Assembly (NCBI RefSeq): GCF_003594875.1
Contig: NZ_QZEY01000006.1
Location: forward strand, 124,001-188,000
Length of the DNA stretch: 64,000 bases
Direction: 5' to 3'
From: Bailinhaonella thermotolerans
GTDB taxonomy: Bacteria; Actinomycetota; Actinomycetes; Streptosporangiales; Streptosporangiaceae
Shown: positions 1 through 8,767 of the stretch, piece after piece
Layout: each line of letters begins with the position of its first letter
Position numbering within the stretch: position 1 is the first letter of the stretch
Made by a program: the position numbers and the translations under genes
Notes under the pieces: generated by a model
Seen by the model: the letters and a program-made list of their open reading frames with translations, nothing else
What the model was told of the DNA's origin: nothing
Database searches by the model: none

Positions 1-48
1 CTGGACGCCGTTACCCGTGGGACGGGCGCTGCAATAACCTGGTCCATC

Positions 49-1398
49 GTGAGCGTCCTTCCGACCAACAGCAACCTCGACACCTGGCGTGACCTCCCCG
101 CCGTCCAGCAGCCGGAGTGGCCCGACCCGGGCGAGCTCAAGGCCGTCGTCGACGAGCTCTCCCAGCTCCCGCCCCTCGTGTTCGCCGGCGAGTGCGACCA
201 GCTCAAGGACCGGCTCGCGGCCGTGGCCCGCGGTGAGGCGTTCGTCCTCCAGGGCGGGGACTGCGCCGAGACGTTCGCCGGCGCGACCGCGAGCGACGTG
301 CGCAACAAGCTCAAGACGCTGCTCCAGATGGCGGTCGTCCTGACGTACGCCGCGAGCGTCCCGGTGGTCAAGATCGGGCGCATCGCGGGCCAGTTCGCCA
401 AGCCGCGCTCCAAGCCCACCGAGACGCGCGACGGCGTGACGCTCCCGGCGTACCGGGGCGACATGGTCAACGGGTTCGAGTTCACCCCCGAGGCCCGCAC
501 GCCCGACCCGCGCCGCCTGCTGCGCGCCTACCACTCGGCGGCGGTGACGCTGAACCTCGCGCGGGCGTTCACCATGGGCGGCTACGCCGACCTGCGCCAG
601 GTCCACGCCTGGAACCAGGACTTCGTGGCCGAGTCCCCCGCCGGGCAGCGCTACGAGCGGCTCGCCGGGGAGATCGACCGGGCGCTGACGTTCATGCAGG
701 CCTGCGGCGCGGACCCGGCCGAGTTCCACACCGTGGAGTTCTACTCCTCCCACGAGGCGCTGATCCTCGACTACGACCGGGCGCTCACCCGCACCGACTC
801 GCGCACGGGCCTGCCGTACGACGTGTCGGGGCACTTCGTCTGGATCGGGGAGCGCACGCGCCAGCTCGACGGGGCGCACGTGGAGTTCCTGCGGCACATC
901 CGCAACCCGATCGGCGTGAAGCTGGGCCCGACGACCACGCCCGAGGAGGCCCTGGCGCTCATCGAGAAGCTCGACCCCGAGCGCGAGCCGGGCCGGCTGA
1001 CGTTCATCACCCGCATGGGCGCCTCCCGCGTGCGCGACGCCCTGCCCACGCTCGTCGAGAAGGTCACCGCCACCGGGGCGAAGGTGGCCTGGATCTGCGA
1101 CCCGATGCACGGCAACACCTTCGAGGCCCCCAGCGGCCACAAGACCCGCCGGGTCACCGACGTGCTCGACGAGGTCGCCGGCTTCTTCGAGGTCCACCGC
1201 GCCCTCGGGACCCACCCCGGCGGCATCCACATCGAGTTCACCGGCGACGACGTCACCGAGTGCGTGGGCGGCGGCGCCGAGATCTCCGAGGCCGACCTCC
1301 ACGAGCGCTACGAGACCGCCTGCGACCCCCGCCTCAACCGCAGCCAGTCGCTGGACCTCGCCTTCCTCGTGGCCGAGATGTACCGCCAGACCCACTGA
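49..1398 (+). CDS. aroG: Class II 3-deoxy-7-phosphoheptulonate (DAHP) synthase
   Basis: Condenses phosphoenolpyruvate and erythrose 4-phosphate in the first committed step of the shikimate pathway; cytosolic. The 449 residues match the usual length of class II (plant-type) enzymes. Visible motifs are QGGDCAETF at residues 68-76, in which Cys72 is the expected metal ligand, and KIGRIAGQFAKPR at 108-120; CDPMHGNT and HIEFTGDDVTEC lie further on. GTG at 49 is chosen because the protein then starts as in homologues. No Shine-Dalgarno is visible; a TAACCT at 35-40 with TTACCC at 11-16 (18-bp spacer) lies 8 bp before the start, compatible with a leaderless or nearly leaderless transcript (inference). 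A strong hairpin follows the stop. Nothing in the sequence suggests a secondary-metabolite copy, and no other shikimate gene is adjacent. Confidence 0.97.
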   Translation: MSVLPTNSNLDTWRDLPAVQQPEWPDPGELKAVVDELSQLPPLVFAGECDQLKDRLAAVARGEAFVLQGGDCAETFAGATASDVRNKLKTLLQMAVVLTYAASVPVVKIGRIAGQFAKPRSKPTETRDGVTLPAYRGDMVNGFEFTPEARTPDPRRLLRAYHSAAVTLNLARAFTMGGYADLRQVHAWNQDFVAESPAGQRYERLAGEIDRALTFMQACGADPAEFHTVEFYSSHEALILDYDRALTRTDSRTGLPYDVSGHFVWIGERTRQLDGAHVEFLRHIRNPIGVKLGPTTTPEEALALIEKLDPEREPGRLTFITRMGASRVRDALPTLVEKVTATGAKVAWICDPMHGNTFEAPSGHKTRRVTDVLDEVAGFFEVHRALGTHPGGIHIEFTGDDVTECVGGGAEISEADLHERYETACDPRLNRSQSLDLAFLVAEMYRQTH

Positions 1399-1403
1399 CC
1401 CCC

Positions 1404-1448
1404 GAGAGCCCGCCACCCGCCCCGCCCGGGGCCCGGTGGCGGGCTCTC
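1404..1448 (+). terminator. Hairpin terminator after aroG
   Basis: Perfect 14-bp stem: arm GAGAGCCCGCCACC at 1404-1417 pairs with 1435-1448 around a 17-nt GC-rich loop, 6 bases after the aroG stop codon. There is no U tract, as is usual for high-GC actinomycete terminators. Confidence 0.8.
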
Positions 1449-1573
1449 GCATGCCGCGCCGACCCCGGAAGGGAGACGCTCGGTGCCGCACCGCCCCCCA
1501 GGGCCACCGGAGCCGGGCGAATCCCGAGAATCCACGCGCCCCGCGACCACTCCTCAGGTGGTTCCCCCTCGCC

Positions 1574-1622
1574 GTGATCATGCGGTTTTACGCACAGGGT
1601 GTGCTTGAAACCGCGTGATCAC
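1574..1622. repeat. 49-bp palindromic element, copy 1
   Basis: An inverted repeat with 23-base arms and a GGG centre. The arms pair at 20 of 23 positions by Watson-Crick rules; two of the three exceptions would be G-U pairs in RNA. Flanking bases TCGCC/GGCGA extend the stem to 28. It lies in the convergent gap between aroG and the membrane protein gene. A second copy of identical length and loop is at 28541-28589. It could act as a bidirectional terminator, a repetitive-extragenic-palindrome type element, or a protein site. Confidence 0.85.
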
Positions 1623-1651
1623 GGCGACGGAGGGGGCCGAGGGGGCCGGGC

Positions 1652-3787
1652 TCAGGAGATGGGCTGGGGTTTCGGGCGGTCTTGAGGGGGCTCCGCGGGC
1701 CTGGGGAGGCCCGGCGCCTGGAGGTCCTCGGAGGTCTCGGGGAGTTCGGCGGGGACGGGAGGCGGGTGCGGAGGTGAGGCGGCGGTGGCGGCCGCGGAGA
1801 GGGTGAGGGGGAACGCGAGGAGGAGGGCGAGGCCGGGTACGGCGGCGCCGGAGTCGTTGAGGGCGAACCCGGCGGCGATGGTGAGCCACACCGCGAGGAG
1901 CGCGTGGCGCAGGGCGGGGGCCTGGGCGTAGGCGGCGCGCAGCGCGGGCGGGGCGGCGCGGGTGCCGTACGCCATCGCGAGCGTCAGCGCCAGGACCGGG
2001 AGGACCACCAGCAGGGTCGCCCACGGGCCGCCGAGGGAGCCGAGCATCATGGCGAGCTTGCGGGTGATCGTCTCCCCGGCGCGGCCGGTGACGAGTTCGT
2101 CCCAGAAGAGGCCGAAGTGCGTGGGGCTCGGGCGCAGCGAGTCCAGCCAGGCCAGGCCGAGGACCGCCACCGCGCCGGCCGCGACCGCGCCGCCGACGCG
2201 GCGGACGGTCAGCCGGACCCGCGCCGTGAGCAGGGTCAGCAGCAGGACGCCGGGGGTCAGCGCCAGCACGCCGCCGAAGTCCGCGCCCCACGAGGGCGAC
2301 CCCACGACCGCGACCGCGCCCAGCCCGGGGACGAGCACGGCGGCGGCGGCGAACCGGGGCCTGCCCGCCGCCCGCAGGCGCTCCCCCAGCGCGGCCAGCG
2401 CGAGCAGGACCGCCGTGACGTAGACCGCGAACGCCTCGTTGCCCAGGCCGAAGGACCGCCCCGCGTTGATCGGGTACAGCCCGTTGAAGTTGTCGATCTG
2501 CAGGTTCGACCCGGTCAGCAGGTCCAGCGTGATCGTGCCGGCCGTCACCGCCGCGATCGCCACCGCCGGGCCCAGCGGCCCGCGCCGCCCGCGCGCGAAC
2601 GCTGCGACCACCGCCACCACCAGCGCGATCCCGGCGATCAGCCCGATCCCGGGGACCGGCGCGAGCGACCACGGCAGCAGGTTCACCAGGTGCATCGCCA
2701 CCGGCACCGCCCCGAGCACCACGGCGGCCGTCCGCGCGGCGGCGAGGACGCGTTCGCGCCGCGGGTTGCCCGCCGTGCGGCCGGGTCCCCCGTGCCCGCG
2801 CGTACGGCGGTACGCCAGGGCCAGCAGGCCGTACGCCAGCAGGTGCGCGATCCCGACGGCCACGAAGAACGGCCCGGCCAGGTCCTGCACGGTCCGGGAG
2901 CGGCGGTCGGCCGAGGAGAGGAGCCCGGCGGTGTCCGGCCCGCGCTCGACGCCGGAGGGCCGCCAGGCGACGTCCGCCAGGCCCTCCGGCCGGGGCGCGC
3001 CCGCCGCGTCCAGGACGGTCGAGGTCAGGTCGGTGACCTTGACCAGCCCGGCGCGCCGGGTGCTCGGCGAGGTCAGCACGTGGGACCCGAACTCGCCCCC
3101 GCCCGGCGCGGGGCCGAGCGCGAACGCCGGGCGCAGGTGCGGCCCCTCGGTGTCGGAGACCGCCGTGACCAGCCGCGTCGCCCCTTCCGGGGCACGGCCG
3201 AGGGCGGCGGCGACGGTCGCGTCCGCCCGTCGTACGGCCTCGGCGCGCCGCGCGGCGGTGACCTCCCGGCCTCCGGCGTACGCCTCGGCGATCTCCCCGG
3301 CGGCCACGATCGTGACCGGGCACGCGGCGAAGTCGGCCTCGGCGACCGTGCGGGCGTAGCGGGCGACGCGCCCGGTGGAGTCGGCGGCGGCGAGCGCGGC
3401 CCCGGGGCCCACGGCGGTGACGCAGCCCCCCGCGCGGGCGACGGCGTCGGCCAGGCGGCCGAGCGGGGGCTTCCAGATGGTCGCGCCGTTGACCGCACGC
3501 AGCGTGTCCCACCCGGGGACGCGCAGGTCGGGGCCGGGTTCGCGGGGCGAGGGGCAGGAGGCGTCGGCGCCGTCGGCGAGCGTCCCGGCGGAGATCGTGA
3601 GCCAGCCGTCGACCGGGCAGGAGGGGTTGGCGACGGCGCGGGCGGAGATGCCGCCGGGCGAGGCCGACGCCGTCAGGGCGTGCAGCGCCGGGGCGCCTTC
3701 GGGGGTGATGTCATCCCAGGCGAGCCCGGGCACGCCGATCAGGACGACCCGCGGCCCGGCGGCGTGCGCCGGCACGGGCGCGATCAC
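1652..3787 (-). CDS. Large membrane protein with exported phosphatase-like N-terminal domain
   Basis: About 711 residues from the GTG at 3787. The first ~280 residues are soluble and begin PRVVLIGVPGLAWDDI, which resembles the first strand and metal-binding start of alkaline-phosphatase-superfamily domains (inference); the remainder holds about ten hydrophobic segments. The same reading frame continues upstream of 3787 as a hydrophobic stretch (VRLFTVLLAIALGGTVIAPV) leading to PVPAHAAG, a convincing signal peptide with Ala-X-Ala cleavage, yet no ATG, GTG or TTG precedes it; CTG at 3835 is the best candidate start. Function unknown. It is divergent from the nfeD-type gene and convergent with aroG. 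The family is familiar from actinomycete genomes as an uncharacterised integral membrane protein. Confidence 0.8.
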   Translation of the reverse strand: MIAPVPAHAAGPRVVLIGVPGLAWDDITPEGAPALHALTASASPGGISARAVANPSCPVDGWLTISAGTLADGADASCPSPREPGPDLRVPGWDTLRAVNGATIWKPPLGRLADAVARAGGCVTAVGPGAALAAADSTGRVARYARTVAEADFAACPVTIVAAGEIAEAYAGGREVTAARRAEAVRRADATVAAALGRAPEGATRLVTAVSDTEGPHLRPAFALGPAPGGGEFGSHVLTSPSTRRAGLVKVTDLTSTVLDAAGAPRPEGLADVAWRPSGVERGPDTAGLLSSADRRSRTVQDLAGPFFVAVGIAHLLAYGLLALAYRRTRGHGGPGRTAGNPRRERVLAAARTAAVVLGAVPVAMHLVNLLPWSLAPVPGIGLIAGIALVVAVVAAFARGRRGPLGPAVAIAAVTAGTITLDLLTGSNLQIDNFNGLYPINAGRSFGLGNEAFAVYVTAVLLALAALGERLRAAGRPRFAAAAVLVPGLGAVAVVGSPSWGADFGGVLALTPGVLLLTLLTARVRLTVRRVGGAVAAGAVAVLGLAWLDSLRPSPTHFGLFWDELVTGRAGETITRKLAMMLGSLGGPWATLLVVLPVLALTLAMAYGTRAAPPALRAAYAQAPALRHALLAVWLTIAAGFALNDSGAAVPGLALLLAFPLTLSAAATAASPPHPPPVPAELPETSEDLQAPGLPRPAEPPQDRPKPQPIS

Positions 3788-3983
3788 CGTCCCCCCGAGC
3801 GCGATCGCCAGCAGTACGGTGAACAGCCTGACCAGGCGCGCGATTTCGATGGCTACACAGTAATAGATGGCACTTTCCGCTTTTACCGGACGCTGTCACG
3901 GTTTGATGTCGCGGAAGTCCCTCTGACCATCGGGGCCCTTCGGGAGATACGGTTGGGGCAAGGGGCTCCGGGAGGCCGATGCG

Positions 3984-4415
3984 ATGGACTCGTGGATCAT
4001 CTGGCTGATCGTGGCGGCGGCGCTCGGCATCGCCGAGGTGTTCACGCTGACCGCCTCACTCGGGCTGCTCGCCGTGGCGGCGCTGCTCACGGCGGGAGTC
4101 GCGGCGCTCGGGCTCGGCGTGGGCGTCGAGCTGATCGTGTTCGCGGTCGCCTCGCTGGCCGCGCTGATCCTGGTGCGGCCGCTGACCAAGCGGTTCCTCC
4201 AGCAGCCGCAGGCGCAGCGGTTCGGCGTGCAGGCCCTGGTCGGGCGCAGCGCGTACGTCGTCCAGGAGGTCACCGGCCGCTCCGGGCGCGTGCGCATCGG
4301 CGGCGAGGAGTGGTCCGCGCGCGCCTACGACGAGACCCTGGTGATCCCGCCGGGGGCGACCGTGGACATCATGGAGATCGAGGGCGCCACGGCCCTCGTC
4401 TACCCGCGGGAGTAG
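3984..4415 (+). CDS. NfeD-family membrane protein
   Basis: 143 residues with three hydrophobic segments in the first ~70 residues (for example IIWLIVAAALGIAEVFTL and LIVFAVASLAALILV) followed by a soluble beta-rich region ending GATVDIMEIEGATALVYPRE, the OB-fold of short NfeD proteins. NfeD proteins partner stomatin/SPFH proteins and are thought to organise or process membrane complexes. Here the SPFH gene starts 3 bp after the stop, so the two are almost certainly co-transcribed and co-acting. There is no serine-protease domain, so this is the truncated NfeD class. ATG at 3984 sits 6 bases after GGGAGGCC, a good ribosome-binding site. Confidence 0.93.
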   Translation: MDSWIIWLIVAAALGIAEVFTLTASLGLLAVAALLTAGVAALGLGVGVELIVFAVASLAALILVRPLTKRFLQQPQAQRFGVQALVGRSAYVVQEVTGRSGRVRIGGEEWSARAYDETLVIPPGATVDIMEIEGATALVYPRE

Positions 4416-4417
4416 TC

Positions 4418-5473
4418 ATGGAGATCGCCGGCCTGGTCGCCGGAATCGTCGCCGCGCTGATCGTGATCATCACGGTCCTGCGCACCGTGCGCATCGTTCC
4501 GCAGGCGCGCGCCGCCAACGTGGAGCGCCTGGGCCGTTACCAGCGCACGCTGACGCCCGGCCTGAACTTCGTCATCCCGTACATCGACCGGGTGCGCCCG
4601 CTGATCGACCTGCGCGAGCAGGTGGTCTCGTTCCGCCCGCAGCCGGTGATCACCGAGGACAACCTCGTCGTCAACATCGACACGGTGCTGTACTTCCAGG
4701 TCACCGACCCGCGCGCGGCCTCCTACGAGATCGCCAACTACATCCAGGCGGTCGAGCAGCTCACGGTCACGACGCTGCGCAACGTGGTCGGCGGGCTGGA
4801 CCTGGAGAAGACGCTGACCTCGCGCGACCAGATCAACAGCCTGCTGCGGGGCGTGCTCGACGAGGCCACCGGCAAGTGGGGCCTGCGCGTCAACCGGGTG
4901 GAGATCAAGGCCATCGACCCGCCGGCGACGATAAAGGAGGCCATGGAGAAGCAGATGCGCGCCGAGCGGGACAAGCGCGCCGCGATCCTCACGGCCGAGG
5001 GCCAGCGCCAGGCCAAGATCCTCACCGCCGAGGGCGAGAAGCAGAGCGCGATCCTGACCGCCGAGGGCGAGCGCCAGGCGGCGATCCTGCGCGCGGAGGG
5101 CCAGGCCAAGGCCATCGAGAACGTCTTCCAGGCCGTCCACGAGAACGAGGCCGACCCCGGCGTCCTGGCCTACCAGTACCTCCAGACCCTGCCGAAGATC
5201 GCCGAGAGCCAGGGGAACACGTTCTGGGTCATCCCGGGCGAGGTCACCTCCGCCCTCCAGACGATCACCAGCGCCTTCACCGGCACCGGCGAGCTGGCCC
5301 CGGCCAAGCCCCGCCGTACGGACGAGCCGTCCGCCGCGGGACGGGACGAGGAGGACACGCCGCGCGAGATCGAGTCCCGGCGCGCCGGACAGGCGGCGTT
5401 CGACGCCTCCGCCGGCCCCTCCCCCGCGACCGCCGAGCGCCCGTCCACGGACGGGCCGGGTCGCGACGTCTGA
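4418..5473 (+). CDS. SPFH/band 7 (stomatin-like) membrane protein
   Basis: 351 residues. An N-terminal transmembrane segment (about residues 4-21) is followed by a complete SPFH/PHB domain (VPQARAANVERLGRYQRTL onward) and a long helical region with four imperfect 11-residue repeats of the type ILTAEGQRQAK at roughly 185-235, which would form a coiled coil. The last ~70 residues are hydrophilic and low in order. Family members such as E. coli QmcA oligomerise into membrane cages and act with NfeD proteins; the preceding nfeD-type gene, 2 bases away, fits that pairing. ATG at 4418 is chosen because the band 7 N-terminus begins there; the frame stays open far upstream only because of the GC bias. 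Confidence 0.95.
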   Translation: MEIAGLVAGIVAALIVIITVLRTVRIVPQARAANVERLGRYQRTLTPGLNFVIPYIDRVRPLIDLREQVVSFRPQPVITEDNLVVNIDTVLYFQVTDPRAASYEIANYIQAVEQLTVTTLRNVVGGLDLEKTLTSRDQINSLLRGVLDEATGKWGLRVNRVEIKAIDPPATIKEAMEKQMRAERDKRAAILTAEGQRQAKILTAEGEKQSAILTAEGERQAAILRAEGQAKAIENVFQAVHENEADPGVLAYQYLQTLPKIAESQGNTFWVIPGEVTSALQTITSAFTGTGELAPAKPRRTDEPSAAGRDEEDTPREIESRRAGQAAFDASAGPSPATAERPSTDGPGRDV

Positions 5474-5610
5474 CGGCCCCGTCTGACGACCCGGAGCGGG
5501 TGCTGAACAGCCGGCGCGAGGTTGTACGGCTGGCGCGAGGTTGAACGGCGGGCGCGACGCCTCACGGCGGCCCGGCTCGCGGCTGGACGGGCGGCGCCAT
5601 GAACGACGGC

Positions 5611-5645
5611 GGGCCGCTTCCTCGCCGGTCGGGCGAGGGCGGCCC
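5611..5645. terminator. Bidirectional hairpin between SPFH gene and trxA
   Basis: Two stacked stems separated by a TT bulge: GGGCCGC (5611-5617) with 5639-5645, and CCTCGCC (5620-5626) with 5632-5638. It lies between two convergent genes. Confidence 0.65.
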
Positions 5646-5671
5646 GGGAAGTCGTCAGGTCGCCGGCGGTG

Positions 5672-6073
5672 TCACTGCCGGGTGTCGGGGTTGGCGGAGC
5701 CGGTGGGGTCGTTGGCCGCCATGTCCTTGCGGATCTCCTCGCGGATCGCGTCCATGTCCAGCGCGCGGACCTGGCCGATCAGGTCCTCCAGGGCCTCGGC
5801 CGGAAGCGCGCCCGGCTGGGCGTAGACCACGATGCCGTCGCGGATCGCCATCACCGTGGGGATCGAGGTGATCTCGAACCCGGCCGCCAGCGCCTGCTGC
5901 GCCTCGGTGTCGATCTTGCCGAACTTCACGTCGGTGTGCTTCTCCGAGGCCTTCTCGAAGATGGGCCCGAACATCCGGCACGGGCCGCACCAGGCCGCCC
6001 AGAAGTCGAGCAGGACGATGCCCTCGTCCGCCACCTGATCGAAGTTCTGCTCGGTTACCTCGATTGTCGCCAT
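5672..6073 (-). CDS. trxA: Thioredoxin
   Basis: 133 residues with the classic redox motif WCGPC at 28-32 and the cis-proline loop SIPT (Pro72). It reduces protein disulfides in the cytosol using electrons from thioredoxin reductase, which is not in this window. The C-terminal ~20 residues (EIRKDMAANDPTGSANPDTR) extend beyond the usual ~108-residue thioredoxin fold and look flexible. ATG at 6073 gives the normal thioredoxin N-terminus. The gene is monocistronic: a convergent hairpin lies downstream and about 230 bp without genes upstream. Small thioredoxins of this kind are numerous in actinomycetes, so this need not be the principal one. Confidence 0.95.
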   Translation of the reverse strand: MATIEVTEQNFDQVADEGIVLLDFWAAWCGPCRMFGPIFEKASEKHTDVKFGKIDTEAQQALAAGFEITSIPTVMAIRDGIVVYAQPGALPAEALEDLIGQVRALDMDAIREEIRKDMAANDPTGSANPDTRQ

Positions 6074-6193
6074 GCCCCCTCCAACACGCCCTTCGATCCA
6101 GGGATTCCCCGCGGCGGGCCCGATTACCGTCCCGAGGAGAGATCTTCGCCGTCCCCCGGCCGCCGGGTCAACGCCCGGCCGGTACGGCTGACG

Positions 6194-6226
6194 CCGGCTT
6201 TACCGGCTTTACCGGCTTTACCGGCT
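6194..6226. repeat. Short 9-bp tandem repeat
   Basis: Three and two-thirds copies of CCGGCTTTA in the non-coding gap between trxA and the response-regulator gene. Confidence 0.8.
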
Positions 6227-6304
6227 CCCGCGACGGCCCGCCGTACCCCCGGATCCGGAAGTGCCGGGCGCGAGGCCGTCGCGGCGCCGGCGCGGCGGGC
6301 CCGG

Positions 6305-6961
6305 TCACCCCGGCTGCGTCAGGCCGTTCTCGTAGGCGAAGACCACCGCCTGGACCCGGTCCCGCAGGCCCAGCTTGCTCAGGATCCGGCTCACGTGGGT
6401 GCGGACCGTGCCTTCCGAGAGGTACATCCGCTCGGCTATCTCCGCGTTGGACAGGCCCGCGGCGATCTCGGCCAGGACCTCGCGCTCGCGGGGGCTCAGC
6501 CGGGACGCACGCTCGTCCGGGGCGTCGTCCCGGCCGGGCAGGCGCGGGATGAAGCGGGTGATGAGCCGGCGCGTGACGGAGGGCGCGATCACCGAGTCGC
6601 CCGCGTGCACGACGCGGATCGCCTCGATGAGGGAGTGCGCGGCGGTGTCCTTGAGCAGGAAGCCGCTCGCCCCGGCCTTGAGCGCGTCGAAGACGTACTC
6701 GTCCAGGTCGAACGTCGTCAGGATGAGCACCTTGGGCAGCGGGCCGCGCGCGCAGAGGCGGCGGGTCGCCTCCAGGCCGTCCATCTCCGGCATGCGCACG
6801 TCCATGACCACGACGTCGGCCTCGACGGTCTCCAGCAGGTCGAGCGCGCGCCGGCCGTCCGCGGCCTCGCCGACGACCTCGACGCCCTCGGCGCCGCGCA
6901 GCACGAGGCGGAAACCCGTGCGCACGAGTTCCTGGTCGTCCACCAGGACGACACGGATCAC
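6305..6961 (-). CDS. NarL/LuxR-family response regulator
   Basis: 218 residues. The N-terminal receiver domain has the acidic pair Asp8-Asp9, phospho-acceptor Asp54 in VVMDVRMPEMDG and the conserved Lys in FLLKD. The C-terminal LuxR-type helix-turn-helix spans about residues 148-205 (SPREREVLAEIAAGLSNAEI, EGTVRTHVSRILSKLGLRDR). The GTG start at 6961 overlaps the stop of the upstream kinase gene as GTGA, indicating translational coupling and a cognate pair. Target genes are unknown. Such DesK/DesR- or LiaS/LiaR-like pairs often sense envelope or membrane stress, but no neighbour here points to a signal. Confidence 0.95.
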   Translation of the reverse strand: MIRVVLVDDQELVRTGFRLVLRGAEGVEVVGEAADGRRALDLLETVEADVVVMDVRMPEMDGLEATRRLCARGPLPKVLILTTFDLDEYVFDALKAGASGFLLKDTAAHSLIEAIRVVHAGDSVIAPSVTRRLITRFIPRLPGRDDAPDERASRLSPREREVLAEIAAGLSNAEIAERMYLSEGTVRTHVSRILSKLGLRDRVQAVVFAYENGLTQPG

Positions 6962-8190
6962 GTCCACGGCACCAGCGCCCTCACCCGGAACCCGCGGGGC
7001 CGCAGCGGTGCCGCCTCGACGACGCCGCCGAGCGTCTCGGCGCGTTCGCGGATGCCCGCGAGGCCGTGCCCCGCTCCGGGGAGCCTCGGGCGGTCCGGCC
7101 GGTTGCGGCCGCCGTCGTCGGCCACCTCGACGGCCAGGCCCTTGTCTGTGTAGCTGAGCTGCACGGTGGCGGTCGCGTCCTTCCCAGCATGCTTGAGCGT
7201 GTTGGTCAGAGCTTCCTGGACGATGCGGTAGGCCGTCAGGGCGGCCTCCTCGGGGATCTCCCGGGGAGGCGGTTCTATATTCAATCGCACATCCAATGGC
7301 AGGCGGTCGGCGAGGTCGGTTATCGCCTCGATCCCCGGCCGCGAATCGACCGGCGCGTCGCGCAGCACCCCGAGGAGCATGCGCAGCTCGTCCAGCGCCG
7401 TCGTGCCCAGCGACCCGATCGCCTTGAGCGCGACCGCGGCCTCGGCCTCGTCCCGGGACCGCAGCGCGGCCGAGGCCGCCGCCGACTGGATGACCATGGC
7501 GCTGACGTTGTGGGCGACGATGTCGTGCAGCTCGCGGGCGATCCGCACTCGCTCCTCGGCGAGTACGGCCTGAGCGTGGTTCTCCCGCGCGCTCTCGGCG
7601 GCGGCCCGCTGGATCCGCAGCGCCCGGCCCACGCCCCACACCCCCGCGCAGAGCAGGAACGACAGCGGGTAGGACTGGGGCGGGTTCGGCGGTGGCACGA
7701 ACGCGGGCGTCTCCACCCCGGCCGCCTGCGCGAGCGCCACCAGCGCGGGCGCGAGCGTGGCCGCCAGCACCACCTGGCTCCACCGTGAGCCGGACCAGTT
7801 GGCGGCGGTGTAGAGCGTGTACATGAGCGCGGTCGGGGTGCCCAGCTCGGCCCAGGTCCCGTTGAACTCCGTCCACACGTCCCACCGGCCGCTCGCCAGC
7901 CACAGCCCCCAGACGAGCACGAGCACCGGGATGGGGTACCTCCGCCGCAGCGCCAGGCTGGCGTACGCCGCCAGGTCGCCGAGGAAGCTCCAGGGCACGC
8001 GCGCGGTGATGCTGTGCCCGGAATACGGCACGTGAATCAGCAGGAAGACGCAGACCCCCGCCGCCAGGAGGGCGTCCGCGAGCTGCCAGTGATCGCCGAT
8101 CCACCCCGACACGCGCCGCACCACCGATTTCGGAGGCGGCGTCCCCTCGAATTCGCGCATCATCCTCACGGCATAGGTCGGCCTACGCAT
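6958..8190 (-). CDS. Sensor histidine kinase, HisKA_3 (NarL-partner) type
   Basis: 410 residues from ATG 8190; an alternative start at ATG 8163 or 8160, with GTGAGG just before it, would remove 9-10 residues. About five or six hydrophobic segments between residues 35 and 190 form the sensor region. The dimerisation/phosphoacceptor motif RIARELHDIVAHNVS places the phosphorylated His at 222. The C-terminal HATPase domain carries EALTNTLKHAG (N box) and GHGLAGIRERAETLGG (G box). It phosphorylates the overlapping downstream regulator. The absence of a large extracytoplasmic loop suggests intramembrane sensing (inference). Confidence 0.94.
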   Translation of the reverse strand: MRRPTYAVRMMREFEGTPPPKSVVRRVSGWIGDHWQLADALLAAGVCVFLLIHVPYSGHSITARVPWSFLGDLAAYASLALRRRYPIPVLVLVWGLWLASGRWDVWTEFNGTWAELGTPTALMYTLYTAANWSGSRWSQVVLAATLAPALVALAQAAGVETPAFVPPPNPPQSYPLSFLLCAGVWGVGRALRIQRAAAESARENHAQAVLAEERVRIARELHDIVAHNVSAMVIQSAAASAALRSRDEAEAAVALKAIGSLGTTALDELRMLLGVLRDAPVDSRPGIEAITDLADRLPLDVRLNIEPPPREIPEEAALTAYRIVQEALTNTLKHAGKDATATVQLSYTDKGLAVEVADDGGRNRPDRPRLPGAGHGLAGIRERAETLGGVVEAAPLRPRGFRVRALVPWT

Positions 8191-8263
8191 ATACGCGGAC
8201 AGGGGTAGACCTTACGGCATACAACTGACGGAAGCCGAAAACCGGACCGCCGGAATCGGCGAT

Positions 8264-8311
8264 CCCGGGTACGGCGGGGCGCCCCGGCTCCGGACGCCCG
8301 CCGTACCCGGG
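8264..8311. terminator. 15-bp stem hairpin
   Basis: Arm CCCGGGTACGGCGGG (8264-8278) pairs perfectly with 8297-8311; the loop is 18 nt. It is just downstream of the small minus-strand gene ending at 8321 and should end its transcript. The stem contains the over-represented GTACGGC/GCCGTAC motif. Confidence 0.75.
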
Positions 8312-8320
8312 TCGCCGGGT

Positions 8321-8593
8321 TCAGCCGGGGGCGTCCTCCCGTACGGCGAGAACGCGGGCGATGACCAGCGCGACGCGGCGCGGGTTCCCCACCGGGCCGA
8401 TCCGGTCGCCCCAGCTCCAGACGTACGCGCCGGTCGCGCAGCTCACGTTCTCGGCCATGGTCTCCGCCTCGGGGTTGACCACCCGCAGATAGGGCCAGCC
8501 ATTCCGCTCGGCGCACACGCGCGCCCGCAACCCGAATTCGGCGACCTCGTCGCCCAGCCTCCTCAGATGCGCGACGAGCTCTTCCCCGGCCAT
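8321..8593 (-). CDS. Small uncharacterised protein divergent from XRE-DUF5753 regulator
   Basis: 90 residues from ATG 8593, beginning MAGEELVAHLRRLGDEVAEF and containing GWPYLRVVNPEAETMAENV, CATGAYVWSWGDRIGPV and a C-terminal ALVIARVLAV helix. The alternating charged and hydrophobic pattern and the intact reading frame with GC-rich third positions support a real gene. A longer form from GTG near 8666 (CAERIAGVVIWPHEG) is possible. I know the type only as a small conserved protein that commonly sits next to XRE-DUF5753/DUF397 pairs in actinomycetes; biochemical function is unknown. Its promoter would lie in the shared divergent region that holds the TTTCCG-N5-CGGAAA site. Confidence 0.7.
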   Translation of the reverse strand: MAGEELVAHLRRLGDEVAEFGLRARVCAERNGWPYLRVVNPEAETMAENVSCATGAYVWSWGDRIGPVGNPRRVALVIARVLAVREDAPG

Positions 8594-8726
8594 CGGCCCC
8601 ACCACCTCGAATCGTTCGCGTTTCCCTTCGTGTGGCCATATGACCACGCCCGCGATACGCTCCGCACACACTCCATAACTCCATCCCCCTCCATTTCCAC
8701 CCCCCTTTCCCGTAGGCGAGATGTAG

Positions 8727-8743
8727 TTTCCGCGTATCGGAAA
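8727..8743. promoter_or_regulatory. Candidate operator TTTCCG-N5-CGGAAA
   Basis: Perfect 6-bp inverted repeat spaced by CGTAT, 25 bp before the XRE regulator start and within the divergent region shared with the small gene ending at 8321. Position and symmetry suggest autoregulation by the XRE protein (inference). Confidence 0.45.
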
Positions 8744-8767
8744 AGCGCTCTTACCGGAAGGTGAGTC

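Noticed and set aside
1904-4417. Very long plus-strand open frame reaching into the SPFH gene
   Set aside because: It is antisense to the membrane protein gene, Arg/Gly/Asp-rich without domain structure, and open only because of the GC bias. The SPFH gene begins at 4418.
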